DNA of 64,000 nt from Halococcus saccharolyticus DSM 5350 (GCF_000336915.1 NZ_AOMD01000021.1:281688-345687), one strand, 5' to 3'; numbered from the stretch's first letter, positions 50,150 to 59,233 are shown. Notes: generated by a model not told the origin, from the sequence alone. Numbers and translations: made by a program.

Positions 50150-51307
50150 TCACTTATAACTACTGGACTTACAACACCCGTTGTAAATAAGGTGAATCGG
50201 TCTGTTGTCGGCGGATTCGATCGTGACGCGGGTCGCTTCGATGGGTTCGAGGATCGCGCCCCAGCCACCGACCCGGTGGGTCCGCTCGTCCGTTTCGAGT
50301 GTGAACATCGCCTGCCCGGCGAGTTCGGCGAGCGGGATCGGCTCCGCTCCCACTCCTCGATCGCCCGGGTAGGACACCTCGGTGATCTGGCCCATCAGAT
50401 CGCGGCGATCGCCCGTCTCGGTGGCGTAGCCCTCGACTCGCGCCACGATCTGTCGTCCTTCCGCCAACAGAGGCTCGATCTCCCTGATACACTGCCTGAT
50501 GTCGACGTACTCGGCCGGCAGCGAACCGATGGTCGGAGTGGCGTAAATGGGATCCCAGACCTCCCAGAGACAGGTCAGGAAGTACCAGTGAAAGACGTAC
50601 GCGTGGGTTCGGTCGTCGACGAGCACGCCGTACTGGTTGACCGAGGCCGTGTGGGGGCCGAAGCAGGCCCGTGTGCGGTCGACGAGCACGATGAACGGTG
50701 CAGGGAGCGGACGGTGGCGTGCTTCGGTGCAGACGTCTGCGAGCGTCTCGGCGTCGAGAAGGTCGCCCGGGTCGTCTGCGCCATCGGGGCCGGTGTGAAT
50801 CGACAACCGGACGTTCACCCCGCGTTCGTGGGCCCTTTCGAGCGTCGGGCGGAGATCGGCGAACTGCTCGGGCGAGAGCGAGAGTTGGGCCTGGAATTCG
50901 GCCTCTCGGAGGAACCCCCGGGCTCGATCGAGCACCGTCTCGAACCTGGTGACGATGCTCGCCTCGTTCGACGCCGGCGGGGTGCGCTCCCAGCGGCGTT
51001 CGATCTCGTCGGCGGCGTCCACGAGCCGAGTCGCGCGCGATCGGAGGTCGGAGAGCACGTCAGCCGGACTGTGGGCCCGGACGTGGAGCGAGCCCTGCTC
51101 GTAGGTCTCGACGTATCCCTCCTCGGCCAGACTCCGGACCACATCGTAGATCCGTGGGTCGGGGACTCCGCTTGCCTCGGCAACCGTGGTCGCCGACGCC
51201 GCGCCGAGGTCGAGCACGGTCACGTACGCTTCGGCCTGGTACGGCGACAGCCCGGCGTCTTCAAGCGTCGCCCGCAGTTCGTCGGCGTCCATCTCCTCGT
51301 CCGTCAC
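50150..51307 (-). CDS. trmB: TrmB-family transcriptional regulator
   Basis: 385 aa; ATG 51292 (MDADELRATLEDAG) is an alternative start. Residues 8-75 are the TrmB winged helix (LSPYQAEAYVTVLDLGAASATTVAEASGVPDPRIYDVVRSLAEEGYVE), followed by a short coiled coil and a PLD-like sugar-binding C-terminal domain (LSLSPEQFADLRPTLERAHERGVNVRLSIHT...). TrmB proteins bind sugar and repress or activate sugar-uptake promoters. Its position directly upstream of the sugar ABC operon makes that operon the obvious target. Confidence 0.9.
   Translation of the reverse strand: MTDEEMDADELRATLEDAGLSPYQAEAYVTVLDLGAASATTVAEASGVPDPRIYDVVRSLAEEGYVETYEQGSLHVRAHSPADVLSDLRSRATRLVDAADEIERRWERTPPASNEASIVTRFETVLDRARGFLREAEFQAQLSLSPEQFADLRPTLERAHERGVNVRLSIHTGPDGADDPGDLLDAETLADVCTEARHRPLPAPFIVLVDRTRACFGPHTASVNQYGVLVDDRTHAYVFHWYFLTCLWEVWDPIYATPTIGSLPAEYVDIRQCIREIEPLLAEGRQIVARVEGYATETGDRRDLMGQITEVSYPGDRGVGAEPIPLAELAGQAMFTLETDERTHRVGGWGAILEPIEATRVTIESADNRPIHLIYNGCCKSSSYK
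50151..50160 (-). promoter_or_regulatory. TATA box of the sugar ABC operon, inside the trmB 3' end
   Basis: GTTATAAGTG on the minus strand overlaps the last codons (Ser-Tyr-Lys) and stop of trmB and is 30 nt before ATG 50125. Confidence 0.5.
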
Positions 51308-51329
51308 GGGCCCGATCCGCTCCGCCGGC

Positions 51330-51788
51330 TCATTTCGTATCGGCGCGGACGAAAGTCACGGGACACGGCGCGGAGAGCATCACTTTCTGGGCTGTCGAGC
51401 CGAACACTGCCTTGCCGGCGGGCGAGCGCTGCCGGCCGCCGACGATCACGAGATCCGCGTCGGCCTCCTCGGCCAACCCTACGATGCTGTCGCCGTGGTC
51501 GCCGACCGCACCGCCGACGGCGTGGTCGACGCCGGCGTCGTCGAGCCGCTCGGCGAGTTCGCGAATGGTAGCGTGGCGGTCGGCGACGTCGTTCGGCGAC
51601 ACCTCGCTGGTCGTGGTGTCGAACCCGAGTCTGTCGAGGGATTCGGCGTACTCGTCGTCGGTGAAGACGTGACCCAGCACGACGGTCGCCGCCGATGGTC
51701 TGGCGATGTCGACGGTCTCCTCCGCGAGGCGATCGATGCGATCCGCGTCGCCTGGCCCGACCGCGAGCACGACGGTTTCGAGTGCCAT
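51330..51788 (-). CDS. Universal stress protein (UspA family)
   Basis: 152 aa. Strand 1 ALETVVLAVGPGDADRIDRLAEE; nucleotide-binding end VIVGGRQRSPAGKAVFGSTAQKVM, matching G-x2-x-x9-G-S/T; and SAPCPVTFVR. It is 22 nt upstream of trmB on the same strand and may be cotranscribed with it. A TATA box (51811-51820) lies 28 nt before the start. Confidence 0.85.
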   Translation of the reverse strand: MALETVVLAVGPGDADRIDRLAEETVDIARPSAATVVLGHVFTDDEYAESLDRLGFDTTTSEVSPNDVADRHATIRELAERLDDAGVDHAVGGAVGDHGDSIVGLAEEADADLVIVGGRQRSPAGKAVFGSTAQKVMLSAPCPVTFVRADTK

Positions 51789-51810
51789 ATCACCCTCTTT
51801 CGGATAGCTC

Positions 51811-51820
51811 TACATAATAC
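51811..51820 (-). promoter_or_regulatory. TATA box of the usp-trmB unit
   Basis: GTATTATGTA on the minus strand, centred 28 nt before ATG 51788. Confidence 0.5.
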
Positions 51821-51983
51821 TACGGGCGGCCGGCCGTGTTCCGACACCCACTATCCACAGTCAAAGATGCGAACTTCCGCGACTCGACGATATTAACTGT
51901 AGTGCGAGAATCGTGACGAATGAACGCTGTTTGACGCACGGATCGGCGAACGGCTTTTCTCCCCATTGATGCTATTGGTAGCG

Positions 51984-52682
51984 ATGGATTCGCCGCAACG
52001 GCCCGAGACGGGCCTGCGGGTGACACTCGACATCTGGCATCCCGACTGCTGGACGCTGTCGGTGACCGAAGAGCGTGACGGGGGACTGCTCGGCCACGGC
52101 GTCTACACCATCGACGGGGCGGCCACCGGTCGGTTTACCGTTTACGGCGAGACGACTGCCGCGATCGAAGAGCTGATCGACACGATCCGGGCCTCGCCCC
52201 TGACCGAGTCGGTCTGGGAGACTGACCGTCCGCACGCGACCGACACGGCGGTCCCCGGGAGCGCGAGTCGTGCGCTCGTCGTGCGCTACGAAATCGAGAA
52301 CTCGATCAACGACGCGCTCGTCTCGCGCGGGTTCATCCCCGACGAGCCGGTCCGGATGCACGGTGGGAGAGAGTACTGGACGGTCATCGTCGACACGGAT
52401 CGCGAGACGCTCGGCGAGCGCCTCGACGCCATTCGCGAGGCGAAAGCCGCCGAGATACGGGTCGAGGACATCGCGGTCGCGCAGGGCGGGCCAGGCGTCC
52501 TCCCGACCGACGACCTCTCCGAGCGCCAGCGCGAGGTCTTCGAGCTCGCGAGGCAACGGAACTACTACGCGTGGCCGCGGGAAGTGAACGCCGTCGAGCT
52601 GGCCGACGAGCTCGGCGTCTCGAAGGCGACCCTCCTCGAACACCTCCGAAAGGCCGAGGCGAAACTCCTCGGGCACGAGTAG
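51984..52682 (+). CDS. HTH-10 (bacterio-opsin activator type) transcriptional regulator
   Basis: 232 aa from ATG 51984 (MDSPQRPETG); the TTTTCT box near 51955 fits this start better than ATG 51969. The N-terminal 150 residues are a sensory region typical of small bat-like proteins (LRVTLDIWHPDCWTLSVTE). The C-terminal HTH-10 domain is LSERQREVFELARQRNYYAWPREVNAVELADELGVSKATLLEHLRKAEAKLL. It lies just before an amino acid permease/hydrolase operon, a possible target. Confidence 0.87.
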   Translation: MDSPQRPETGLRVTLDIWHPDCWTLSVTEERDGGLLGHGVYTIDGAATGRFTVYGETTAAIEELIDTIRASPLTESVWETDRPHATDTAVPGSASRALVVRYEIENSINDALVSRGFIPDEPVRMHGGREYWTVIVDTDRETLGERLDAIREAKAAEIRVEDIAVAQGGPGVLPTDDLSERQREVFELARQRNYYAWPREVNAVELADELGVSKATLLEHLRKAEAKLLGHE

Positions 52683-52740
52683 GCCGTCCACGGTAGAGGG
52701 AAGGGGATGGAGAGAGCGAGCCGTTCATGAGAGGGAGGGG

Positions 52741-52749
52741 TGTTATTCC
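52741..52749 (+). promoter_or_regulatory. TATA box of the permease operon
   Basis: TGTTATTCC centred 26 nt before ATG 52771. Confidence 0.45.
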
Positions 52750-52770
52750 TCCGCTCTTGTGTGCGATGGC

Positions 52771-54189
52771 ATGGCACGATCGACATCGAAAGACGATCGG
52801 AGTCTCGATCGCGACATCGGTCCGCTCGGGGCGATGAGTACCGTCGTCGCCGGCACGCTCGGGGCCGGACTGTTCGTCACGCTCGGGACCGCAAGCGCGA
52901 CGACCGGGCCGAGCGTCATCCTCGTGGTGGCGGTGGCGGGAGCGCTCGCGACGGCGATCGCGATCAACTACTCGTGGATGGCGACCGTCTTTCCGGGTGC
53001 GGCCGGCTCGTACGCTTACGTCTCGCGGACGTTCAACAATCGCTTGCCCGGCTTCCTGGTCACGTGGTCGAAGTGGCTCGGCTACATGGCCGCCGACGCG
53101 GTGCTCGCCATCGGGTTCGGTAGTTATTTGCAGGTGTTCTTTCCCGACCTCATTGCCGGCCAGAGCGAGGTAGCGCTCGTCGGGTTCGGGCTCCTCACCG
53201 TGCTCTTTCTCGTGAATCTCGTCGGCTCGCGCGGGTACAGTCTCGTCCAGAACGTCATCTTCGGCCTGCTCGTGCTCTCAATCCTCGTCCTCATCCTCCC
53301 GGGAACGTTCGCCATCGAGACGGCGAACTACCAGCCCTTTTTCACCGGCGGTGCGGACGGGTTCCTCGCCGCCGCCGTCCCGCTGTTCTATGCGTACATC
53401 GGGATCGCGGTCGCGGGCCAGATGGGCGCAGAGGTGAAGAATCCCTCCCGTAACCTCCCGCTGTCGATGGTCGGCGGGACGTTGATTCTGACGGTACTGT
53501 ACATGTGGACGGCGGCGGTCATCTACGGCGTCGTGGCGGATTACACCGTGCTCGCCGAGTCGGCCCGCCCGCTCGCGGACGCCGCCGAGACGTTCCTCGG
53601 TGCGGACGCCTCCGCCATCGTCGCGATCGGCGGCGTGCTCGCGACCGCTTCCAGCGTGAACGCGGTCATGGCGGCGGGGATCAAGATGCCATACTCGTGG
53701 TCGTGGGACGAGGTGTTCCCACAGTGGTTCTCGGCGGTCGGCGATCGGTTCGGGTCGCCCCACTGGTCGCTGCTCACGCTCTACGTGGTGTCCTCGGCGC
53801 TGACTTTCTACACTACGGGGCTCAATCAGGCGATCAAGATCGCCACGTTCAGCTACCTCATCGCCTATCTCGCCGTCTCGGTCACGCTGCTCTACGCCCG
53901 CTACGCCAGGCCGGAGGTGGTCGAACGGGCCGGATTCGATCTCGGCGGCGGACTTCTCGTCTCGGGCGTGGTCGGCACGCTCGGAGCCGGCCTGTTGCTC
54001 ACGCAGGCCTATCAGGGCTCGCTCACGGTGTACGTCCCGTGGATCGTCGTCGGCCTCGTCGTGTTCGGCGTGTACTGGTATCGCGGTCGTCAGTCCGGCA
54101 CCGACGTCGAGGCGATCCTCGACACCCTGCCGGGAGTTCCCTCGGCCGAGTACGACCCCGACGTCCGGGAGGCGTCGACCGATGACTGA
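52771..54189 (+). CDS. APC-superfamily amino acid permease
   Basis: 472 aa from ATG 52771 (MARSTSKDDRSLDRDIG); GTG 52759 is less likely by TATA spacing. About 12 membrane helices. TM1 has the APC substrate-binding glycine motif STVVAGTLGAGLFVTLG, TM3-TM6 carry FLVTWSKWLGYM and AYIGIAVAGQMGAEVKNPSRNLP, matching the conserved loop after TM6. The C-terminal 35 residues are acidic. It imports an amino acid or related solute. It overlaps the M20 hydrolase gene by 8 nt, so the two work together, possibly on an acylated amino acid or a D-amino acid. Confidence 0.88.
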   Translation: MARSTSKDDRSLDRDIGPLGAMSTVVAGTLGAGLFVTLGTASATTGPSVILVVAVAGALATAIAINYSWMATVFPGAAGSYAYVSRTFNNRLPGFLVTWSKWLGYMAADAVLAIGFGSYLQVFFPDLIAGQSEVALVGFGLLTVLFLVNLVGSRGYSLVQNVIFGLLVLSILVLILPGTFAIETANYQPFFTGGADGFLAAAVPLFYAYIGIAVAGQMGAEVKNPSRNLPLSMVGGTLILTVLYMWTAAVIYGVVADYTVLAESARPLADAAETFLGADASAIVAIGGVLATASSVNAVMAAGIKMPYSWSWDEVFPQWFSAVGDRFGSPHWSLLTLYVVSSALTFYTTGLNQAIKIATFSYLIAYLAVSVTLLYARYARPEVVERAGFDLGGGLLVSGVVGTLGAGLLLTQAYQGSLTVYVPWIVVGLVVFGVYWYRGRQSGTDVEAILDTLPGVPSAEYDPDVREASTDD

Positions 54190-55435
54190 CGGCTCTGCCG
54201 ATACGTCCAACAGCGAGAGGACCGATCCGGGCGCACTCGCGGAACGGATCGACCACGACGAAACCATCGAACTCCTCCAGGAGCTCGTCCGCATCCGCAG
54301 TCCGTACTTCGAGGAGGAGGCGATCACCGAGTTCGTCTACGACTGGCTCGACGCGCGCGGGCTCGACCCCGAGTATCACGCGGTGAGCGAGCCCGAGATC
54401 ACTGGCTTCGAGGGGAACAACGTCCTCGCGCGACTCGAAGGCACGGACCCCGACGCCCCGACGCTGCTGTTGAACGCCCACATGGACACCGTCGAACTCG
54501 TCGAGGCGTGGGAGGAGGATCCGCTCTCGGGACGCATCGAGGACGGCAAGCTCTACGGTCAAGGTGCCTGTGACATGAAGGGCGGACTCGCGGGGATCAT
54601 GGTCGCGTTCGAGGCCCTCGCCGCGGCCGACATCGATCTCGCGGGCGACGTCCTCTTTACCGCCGTTGTCGACGAGGAGGGTCCCTACGGGCTGGGCGCG
54701 AACCAGCTCATTCGTGACTCCGTCACCGACGACTGCGACGCCGCCATCGTCACCGAACCCGGGCCGATCCTCGCCCAGCGGGATCTCGAAAATCCGGCCC
54801 TCCTGCTCGGCGCGCGCGGACGATTTCTCTACGACATCACCGTGACCGGCGAGGCCGCCCACGGCTCCCAACCCGAGAAGGGAACGAACGCGGTGGTCGA
54901 TGCGGGTCGCCTCGCCGCTGCGCTCACCGAGATCGACGTCGGCACCCACGAACTGCTCGGCGACGGATCGGTCTGTCCGCTGAAGATCGAGGGCGGCGGC
55001 GAGACCCTCTCGGTGCCCGAAGCCTGTCGCCTGCTCGTCGATCGGCACGTCGTCGTCGGCGAGACCGAGGACGTGGTTCGGGCCGACGCCGAAACCGTCG
55101 TCGCGGAACTCGGCCTCGATTCCGCCGTCGAGATCGACTTTCGGGAAGCGCCCGCGCCGGACGTTCGCTACGGCCCGTACGTCACCGATGCCGACGATCC
55201 GCTCGTGGATGCGCTGCGGACCGGCGTCGGGGCTGTCACCGGCGACGACCCGGCCATCGGGTACTTTTCGAGCGTCGGCGACTTCAACTACTTCGGCCAT
55301 CGGGCCGGTCTTCCAACTGTGATTGTCGGCCCCGACGGCGAGAACATCCACGGGGCCGGGGAGTTCGTCTACACCGACGAGGTCGTCGACGTGGCGCGCA
55401 TCGTCACCGCCGGCTGCGTCGCGCTGCTGGCCTGA
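54182..55435 (+). CDS. M20-family metallo-hydrolase (ArgE/DapE-like)
   Basis: 417 aa. Dizinc site: His in LLNAHMDTVEL, bridging Asp in YGQGACDMKGG, catalytic Glu in VVDEEGPYG, Glu in VTEPGP, and the C-terminal His in NIHGAGEFV. A lid domain begins LYDITVTGEAAHGSQPEKG. ArgE-like members remove acyl groups from acyl-amino acids; others are peptidases. It overlaps the permease stop and is convergent, 9 nt apart, with the DgcA-like gene. Deacylation of N-acetyl-L-glutamate would complete the proposed D-glutamate route, but that is inference. Confidence 0.85.
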   Translation: MTDGSADTSNSERTDPGALAERIDHDETIELLQELVRIRSPYFEEEAITEFVYDWLDARGLDPEYHAVSEPEITGFEGNNVLARLEGTDPDAPTLLLNAHMDTVELVEAWEEDPLSGRIEDGKLYGQGACDMKGGLAGIMVAFEALAAADIDLAGDVLFTAVVDEEGPYGLGANQLIRDSVTDDCDAAIVTEPGPILAQRDLENPALLLGARGRFLYDITVTGEAAHGSQPEKGTNAVVDAGRLAAALTEIDVGTHELLGDGSVCPLKIEGGGETLSVPEACRLLVDRHVVVGETEDVVRADAETVVAELGLDSAVEIDFREAPAPDVRYGPYVTDADDPLVDALRTGVGAVTGDDPAIGYFSSVGDFNYFGHRAGLPTVIVGPDGENIHGAGEFVYTDEVVDVARIVTAGCVALLA

Positions 55436-55444
55436 CGGTCGCGT

Positions 55445-56488
55445 TCATTCTGCCGCTCGTGCGCCCGTCCCGGGGCGGTCCGTCCCGGCGAGGTCGATCA
55501 CGCCATCGGAGATCGGAACGCCGTCGTACGGATCGTCGGCGAGCAGCAGGGAGCCATCGAGGTCGGCGTAATCGAGCAACGGCGTGAGGTGACAGGCGGC
55601 CGCGATCGCGGCGTTCGACTCGATCATGCAGCCGAGCATGACCTCCAGCCCGTGCGCGCGGGCGGCGTGGATCATCCGTTTCACCTCACGGAGCCCGCCG
55701 CATTTCATGAGCTTGATGTTCGCGATGTCCGCGTGCCCGGCGATCCGGGGAACGTCCGCGAGCGTCACGCAGGACTCGTCGGCCGCGATCGGGAGCACGG
55801 AGCGTTCGTGGACGTATTCGAGACCAGCAGAGTTTTCGGCCGGAACGGGCTGTTCAACGAACTCGACACCGAGATCCGCGAGGGTCTCGATCATGTCAAC
55901 GGCCTCGTGGGGCGTCCACGCCTCGTTCGCATCCACCCGGATTCGGGCGTCGGGGGCCGCGGTTCGCACTGTGTCGACGATCTCGTGGTCACGTTCGGTG
56001 CCGAGTTTGACCTTCAGGATCGAGTGGCCGGCGTCGACCGCCGCCGCGGTCTTCTCGCGCATCCGTTCGATATCGTCGAGCCCGATGGTGTACGACGTCG
56101 ATACCGTTTCACTGGGGTCAAGCCCCCAGTAGCGATAGAGCGGGAGATCGAGGCGCTTGCCGACGAGATCGTGGAGTGCGATCGAGACCGCACACCGCGC
56201 GGCGGGGTTCGCTCGAACCGTCTCCCGCAACCGGTGCTCGATCCGACCTAAACTGTGGGGGTCGTCGACGTCCTCGACGACCGCGAGGAGATCAGGGAGC
56301 ACCGCTTCGACGGTGGCCGCGGTCTCGCCGTAATGTGAGGAGGGTGCAGCCGCCCCGACCCCGGTCGTTCCGTCGTTGTCCGTGATACGCACCACGACGT
56401 TCTCGGCGACCGTCTGCGTCTCACGCGAGATGGTGAACGGGTCGTCGAGATCGAGCGCCATCCGTTCGAACTCGGTGTCGAGCGTCAC
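55445..56488 (-). CDS. dgcA: Enolase-superfamily racemase: DgcA-like N-acetyl-D-glutamate racemase or dipeptide epimerase
   Basis: 347 aa from a GTG start at 56488 that overlaps the stop of the DUF1611 gene (GTGA). The muconate-lactonizing/dipeptide-epimerase set is complete: K-x-K at 159-161 in SILKVKLGTERD, metal ligands D186 (RVDANEAW), E212 (FVEQPVP) and D237 (AADES), and K262 (IKLMKCGG). The family covers L-Ala-D/L-Glu epimerases. Next to a DUF1611/DgcN protein it matches DgcA, which racemises N-acetyl-D-glutamate in the D-glutamate pathway reported for marine bacteria and haloarchaea. Dipeptide epimerase remains possible. Confidence 0.82.
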   Translation of the reverse strand: MTLDTEFERMALDLDDPFTISRETQTVAENVVVRITDNDGTTGVGAAAPSSHYGETAATVEAVLPDLLAVVEDVDDPHSLGRIEHRLRETVRANPAARCAVSIALHDLVGKRLDLPLYRYWGLDPSETVSTSYTIGLDDIERMREKTAAAVDAGHSILKVKLGTERDHEIVDTVRTAAPDARIRVDANEAWTPHEAVDMIETLADLGVEFVEQPVPAENSAGLEYVHERSVLPIAADESCVTLADVPRIAGHADIANIKLMKCGGLREVKRMIHAARAHGLEVMLGCMIESNAAIAAACHLTPLLDYADLDGSLLLADDPYDGVPISDGVIDLAGTDRPGTGARAAE

Positions 56489-57498
56489 AGGATTTCCTCC
56501 AACACATCGTCGATGTCGAACCGGACCGGGTCGGTCGCGGGTGCGTCGATCGCGTCGGCGTAGTCGGCGACCGCGGCGCGGGCTGCGTCGTCGGTCTCGA
56601 CACTGCGGGTGTTGAGCGCGCCGGCGACCACGTTCGTCTCGTGAACCGGCTCTGCAAGGTTCTCGTAGAGATCGAGATAGCTCGAAAGCGGCGGGAGCGA
56701 CACGTCCTCGTAGCCGTGAATCGCCTCGCGACCGGCCTCGTGGCAGAGCACCAGCTCGTCGGCCATCGCGCCGTGGAGGATGGCACACGTCACGCCCGAA
56801 TAGGCAGGATGGACGATCGAGCCCTGGCCCTCGACGAAGAGATAGTCGTGATCGTCGCCTCGGTCGAGAATCATCTCCTCGACCGCGCCAGCGGCGAAGT
56901 CGCTTATCACGCGGTCGATCGGCAGTCCCCATCGCTCGATCATGATCCCTGTCTGGCCAGTGGGGATGAACCCACAGTCGACGCCGCGGTCGCGTGCGGC
57001 TTCGTAGAGTTCGCGCGTCGCGGTCATCTTGCCCACTGAGCAGTCGGTGCCGACAGTGAGAACGATCTCGGCGTCGACATCGGCGGCGATTCCGTCGCTC
57101 ACCGTGAGATCGGCGGGTGGTTTGCGGACGTCCCAGAGCTCACAGTCGTGTTCGTCAGCGAGGCTGCGGAACTCCTCGTCGTCTTCGAGGAAGTAGTGGA
57201 GACCCGAAGTGACGTCACAGCCGCGTTCGAGGGCTGCTCGGACGTCGGGCCGCCACGAATCCTCGAACCCGCCACCGATGGGTGCGATCCCGACGATCAG
57301 TTCGTCACACGCCCCGACGTCGTCCATCCCGGCGACGATCGGAGCGTCCTGAACGTCCGGAAGGAAGTCATTGACGCGCTTGCCGGCGTTGTCACGGTCG
57401 AGGACGGCGGTGATCTCGGTATCGTCGTATCGGAGGATGCTCACCGCGGTCTTCGCTCGGTCGGGGAACTGCTCGTGGGCGAGTAAAACGACGCTCAT
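56485..57498 (-). CDS. dgcN: DUF1611 protein, DgcN-like D-glutamate N-acetyltransferase
   Basis: 337 aa. The N-terminal Rossmann-like domain (residues 1-125, IVGIAPIGGGF) is followed by a P-loop-type domain with VGTDCSVGKMTATREL at 149-164, IPTGQTGIMIERWG near 178, and YLFVEGQGSIVHPAYSG. These are DUF1611 signatures. DgcN of this family acetylates D-glutamate with acetyl-CoA. The 4-nt overlap with the racemase gene makes coupled action very likely. An older view of the family as a P-loop kinase or ATPase is not excluded by sequence alone. Confidence 0.82.
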   Translation of the reverse strand: MSVVLLAHEQFPDRAKTAVSILRYDDTEITAVLDRDNAGKRVNDFLPDVQDAPIVAGMDDVGACDELIVGIAPIGGGFEDSWRPDVRAALERGCDVTSGLHYFLEDDEEFRSLADEHDCELWDVRKPPADLTVSDGIAADVDAEIVLTVGTDCSVGKMTATRELYEAARDRGVDCGFIPTGQTGIMIERWGLPIDRVISDFAAGAVEEMILDRGDDHDYLFVEGQGSIVHPAYSGVTCAILHGAMADELVLCHEAGREAIHGYEDVSLPPLSSYLDLYENLAEPVHETNVVAGALNTRSVETDDAARAAVADYADAIDAPATDPVRFDIDDVLEEIL

Positions 57499-57624
57499 GG
57501 CTACGGCGACGCGAACTGGTGGCTTAAAATCCTCGTTCGGTGCCAGCGGTCGGCCTCGGCGAATCCGCTATTCGAGGGTAATCGAGACCGAACGACTAAC
57601 ATCGGGGTTCCCGTTCGTGCGATC

Positions 57625-57894
57625 ATGCCATCAGAAGACGACGTCCGCGTCTGGCTCGTCGAGCGCGGCTACAACAACCGCGACCTCATCGTCCTCAAGT
57701 ACGCGACGGCCGAGGGCGACCGCGTCTTCCGGCGGGAACTCGCTGCACAGGCCATCGATATGGACGAGGTGACTGCTGGCAAAGACGTCTCACCGGACAA
57801 CCTCGAAGCGGTGACGGAGACCGAGGTGCAGGAACGGTATGCGGCCGAAGCACACCGGATGGCCGACGAACACGATCCCGACGACACGATCTGA
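57625..57894 (+). CDS. Conserved hypothetical protein
   Basis: 89 aa, MPSEDDVRVWLVERGYNNRDLIVLKYATAEGDRVFRRELAAQAIDM.... It is soluble and acidic, with an N-terminal helix-strand pattern and a helical C-terminus. Composition and codon use fit a real haloarchaeal gene, and I recall homologues without function. It is divergent from dgcN (127 nt) and 61 nt before the amidohydrolase gene. Confidence 0.6.
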   Translation: MPSEDDVRVWLVERGYNNRDLIVLKYATAEGDRVFRRELAAQAIDMDEVTAGKDVSPDNLEAVTETEVQERYAAEAHRMADEHDPDDTI

Positions 57895-57955
57895 TCGTCG
57901 GCGATTCGGGCGGGTGATCCGAGCGCTTTAGTGTGAATCTTGCCTGGTCCACGGC

Positions 57956-59146
57956 GTGTACGCACTCACCAATGCAGTCGTTCACACGGCGAGTTCACGC
58001 GGGACGGTCGAGGGCGGCGTGCTCGTCGAGGGAAGCGAGATCCGTGCGGTGGGCGATATCGACGTCCCCGATGAGGCGGACGTCCTCGACTGTGATGGCA
58101 ACCACATCACACCGGGCCTGATCGACGCCCACAGCCACGCCGGGATGGCCGAGTGGGGTGAACCCGAGGACGGCGACATCAACGAGTTGACCGATCCGGT
58201 GACACCGCACGTCTCGGCGCTCGACGGCTTTCATCCCCACGACAAGGAGCTCGATCACGCCGTCAGAAGTGGCGTAACGACCGTGAGCGCCCGGATGGGG
58301 AGTGCGAACGTGATCGGTGGCGTGATCTGCTCGATGAAGACACATGGAAATCTCGCCGACGAGATGTTCCTCCGCGAGGACGGGATGAAGGCGGCGATGG
58401 GCGAGAACCCCAAACGGGTTCACGGCGAGGAGCACGACCGCGAGCCCGCGACCCGCTCGGGCGTCGCGGCTACCCTCCGGGAGGCCCTCATGCGCGCCGA
58501 GGACTACAAGGATCGCCGCGACCACGCCGGCGACAGCGGCGAGCCGTTCGAGCGCGATCTCGGGATGGAGAACCTCGCACGGGTGCTCGACGGCGAACTC
58601 CCACTCCGAGTCCACGCCCACCGTGCCGACGACATCATGACGGTGTTCCGGATCGCGGCAGAGTTCGACATCGAGGACCTCTCGATCGAGCACGCTACCG
58701 AGGGCCACCTGATCGCCGAGGAGTTCGCCGAACGTGACGTGCCTGCCGTCGTGGGTCCGAGCGCGTCGAGCGCGACCAAGTACGAACTCTCGAACATCAC
58801 CTTCGAGACGCCCGGCCTACTCCACGAGGCGGGCGTGACGGTCGCCATCCAGACCGACGCGCCCGTCCTCCCCCAGCAACATCTCGACGTCTGTGTCGGG
58901 CTCGCGGTCCGGGAGGGACTCCCCGCCGAAGCCGCGCTCGACACCGTGACTCGGAACGCGGCCGCAATCCTCGGGATCGAGGATCGCGTCGGCACGCTCG
59001 AAGAAGGCACCGACGCTGATCTCGCGGTGTGGGACGACGAGTTCTATGCGTTCGACTCGACCGCTCAGCACGTGTTCGTCGACGGTGAGCACGTCTTCGA
59101 TCACGAGCGCGACAAAACCGATCTCCGCGAGGAGTGGGAGCGGTAG
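57956..59146 (+). CDS. Amidohydrolase (imidazolonepropionase-like)
   Basis: 396 aa from a GTG start at 57956. The metal-dependent barrel has H-x-H in GLIDAHSHAGM (near 60), HGEEHDREP in the middle, HAHRADDIMTVFR, SIEHATEGHLI, and catalytic Asp in AIQTDAPVLPQQHLD. The N-terminal and C-terminal strands (NAVVHTASSRGTVEGGVLVEGSEI; GTLEEGTDADLAVWDDE) form the composite sandwich domain. The closest families are imidazolonepropionases and Xaa-Pro or isoaspartyl dipeptidases. The next genes are a peptide ABC operon, which suggests a peptidase or cyclic-amide role. Confidence 0.83.
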   Translation: MYALTNAVVHTASSRGTVEGGVLVEGSEIRAVGDIDVPDEADVLDCDGNHITPGLIDAHSHAGMAEWGEPEDGDINELTDPVTPHVSALDGFHPHDKELDHAVRSGVTTVSARMGSANVIGGVICSMKTHGNLADEMFLREDGMKAAMGENPKRVHGEEHDREPATRSGVAATLREALMRAEDYKDRRDHAGDSGEPFERDLGMENLARVLDGELPLRVHAHRADDIMTVFRIAAEFDIEDLSIEHATEGHLIAEEFAERDVPAVVGPSASSATKYELSNITFETPGLLHEAGVTVAIQTDAPVLPQQHLDVCVGLAVREGLPAEAALDTVTRNAAAILGIEDRVGTLEEGTDADLAVWDDEFYAFDSTAQHVFVDGEHVFDHERDKTDLREEWER

Positions 59147-59233
59147 GTCGTCGTACCAACGCCACACCGGCGTTCGCCAGTCCGATCGCCCCACACCCTC
59201 CGCCGTGGTAACACGTTTCGACCAATCCTGGCC

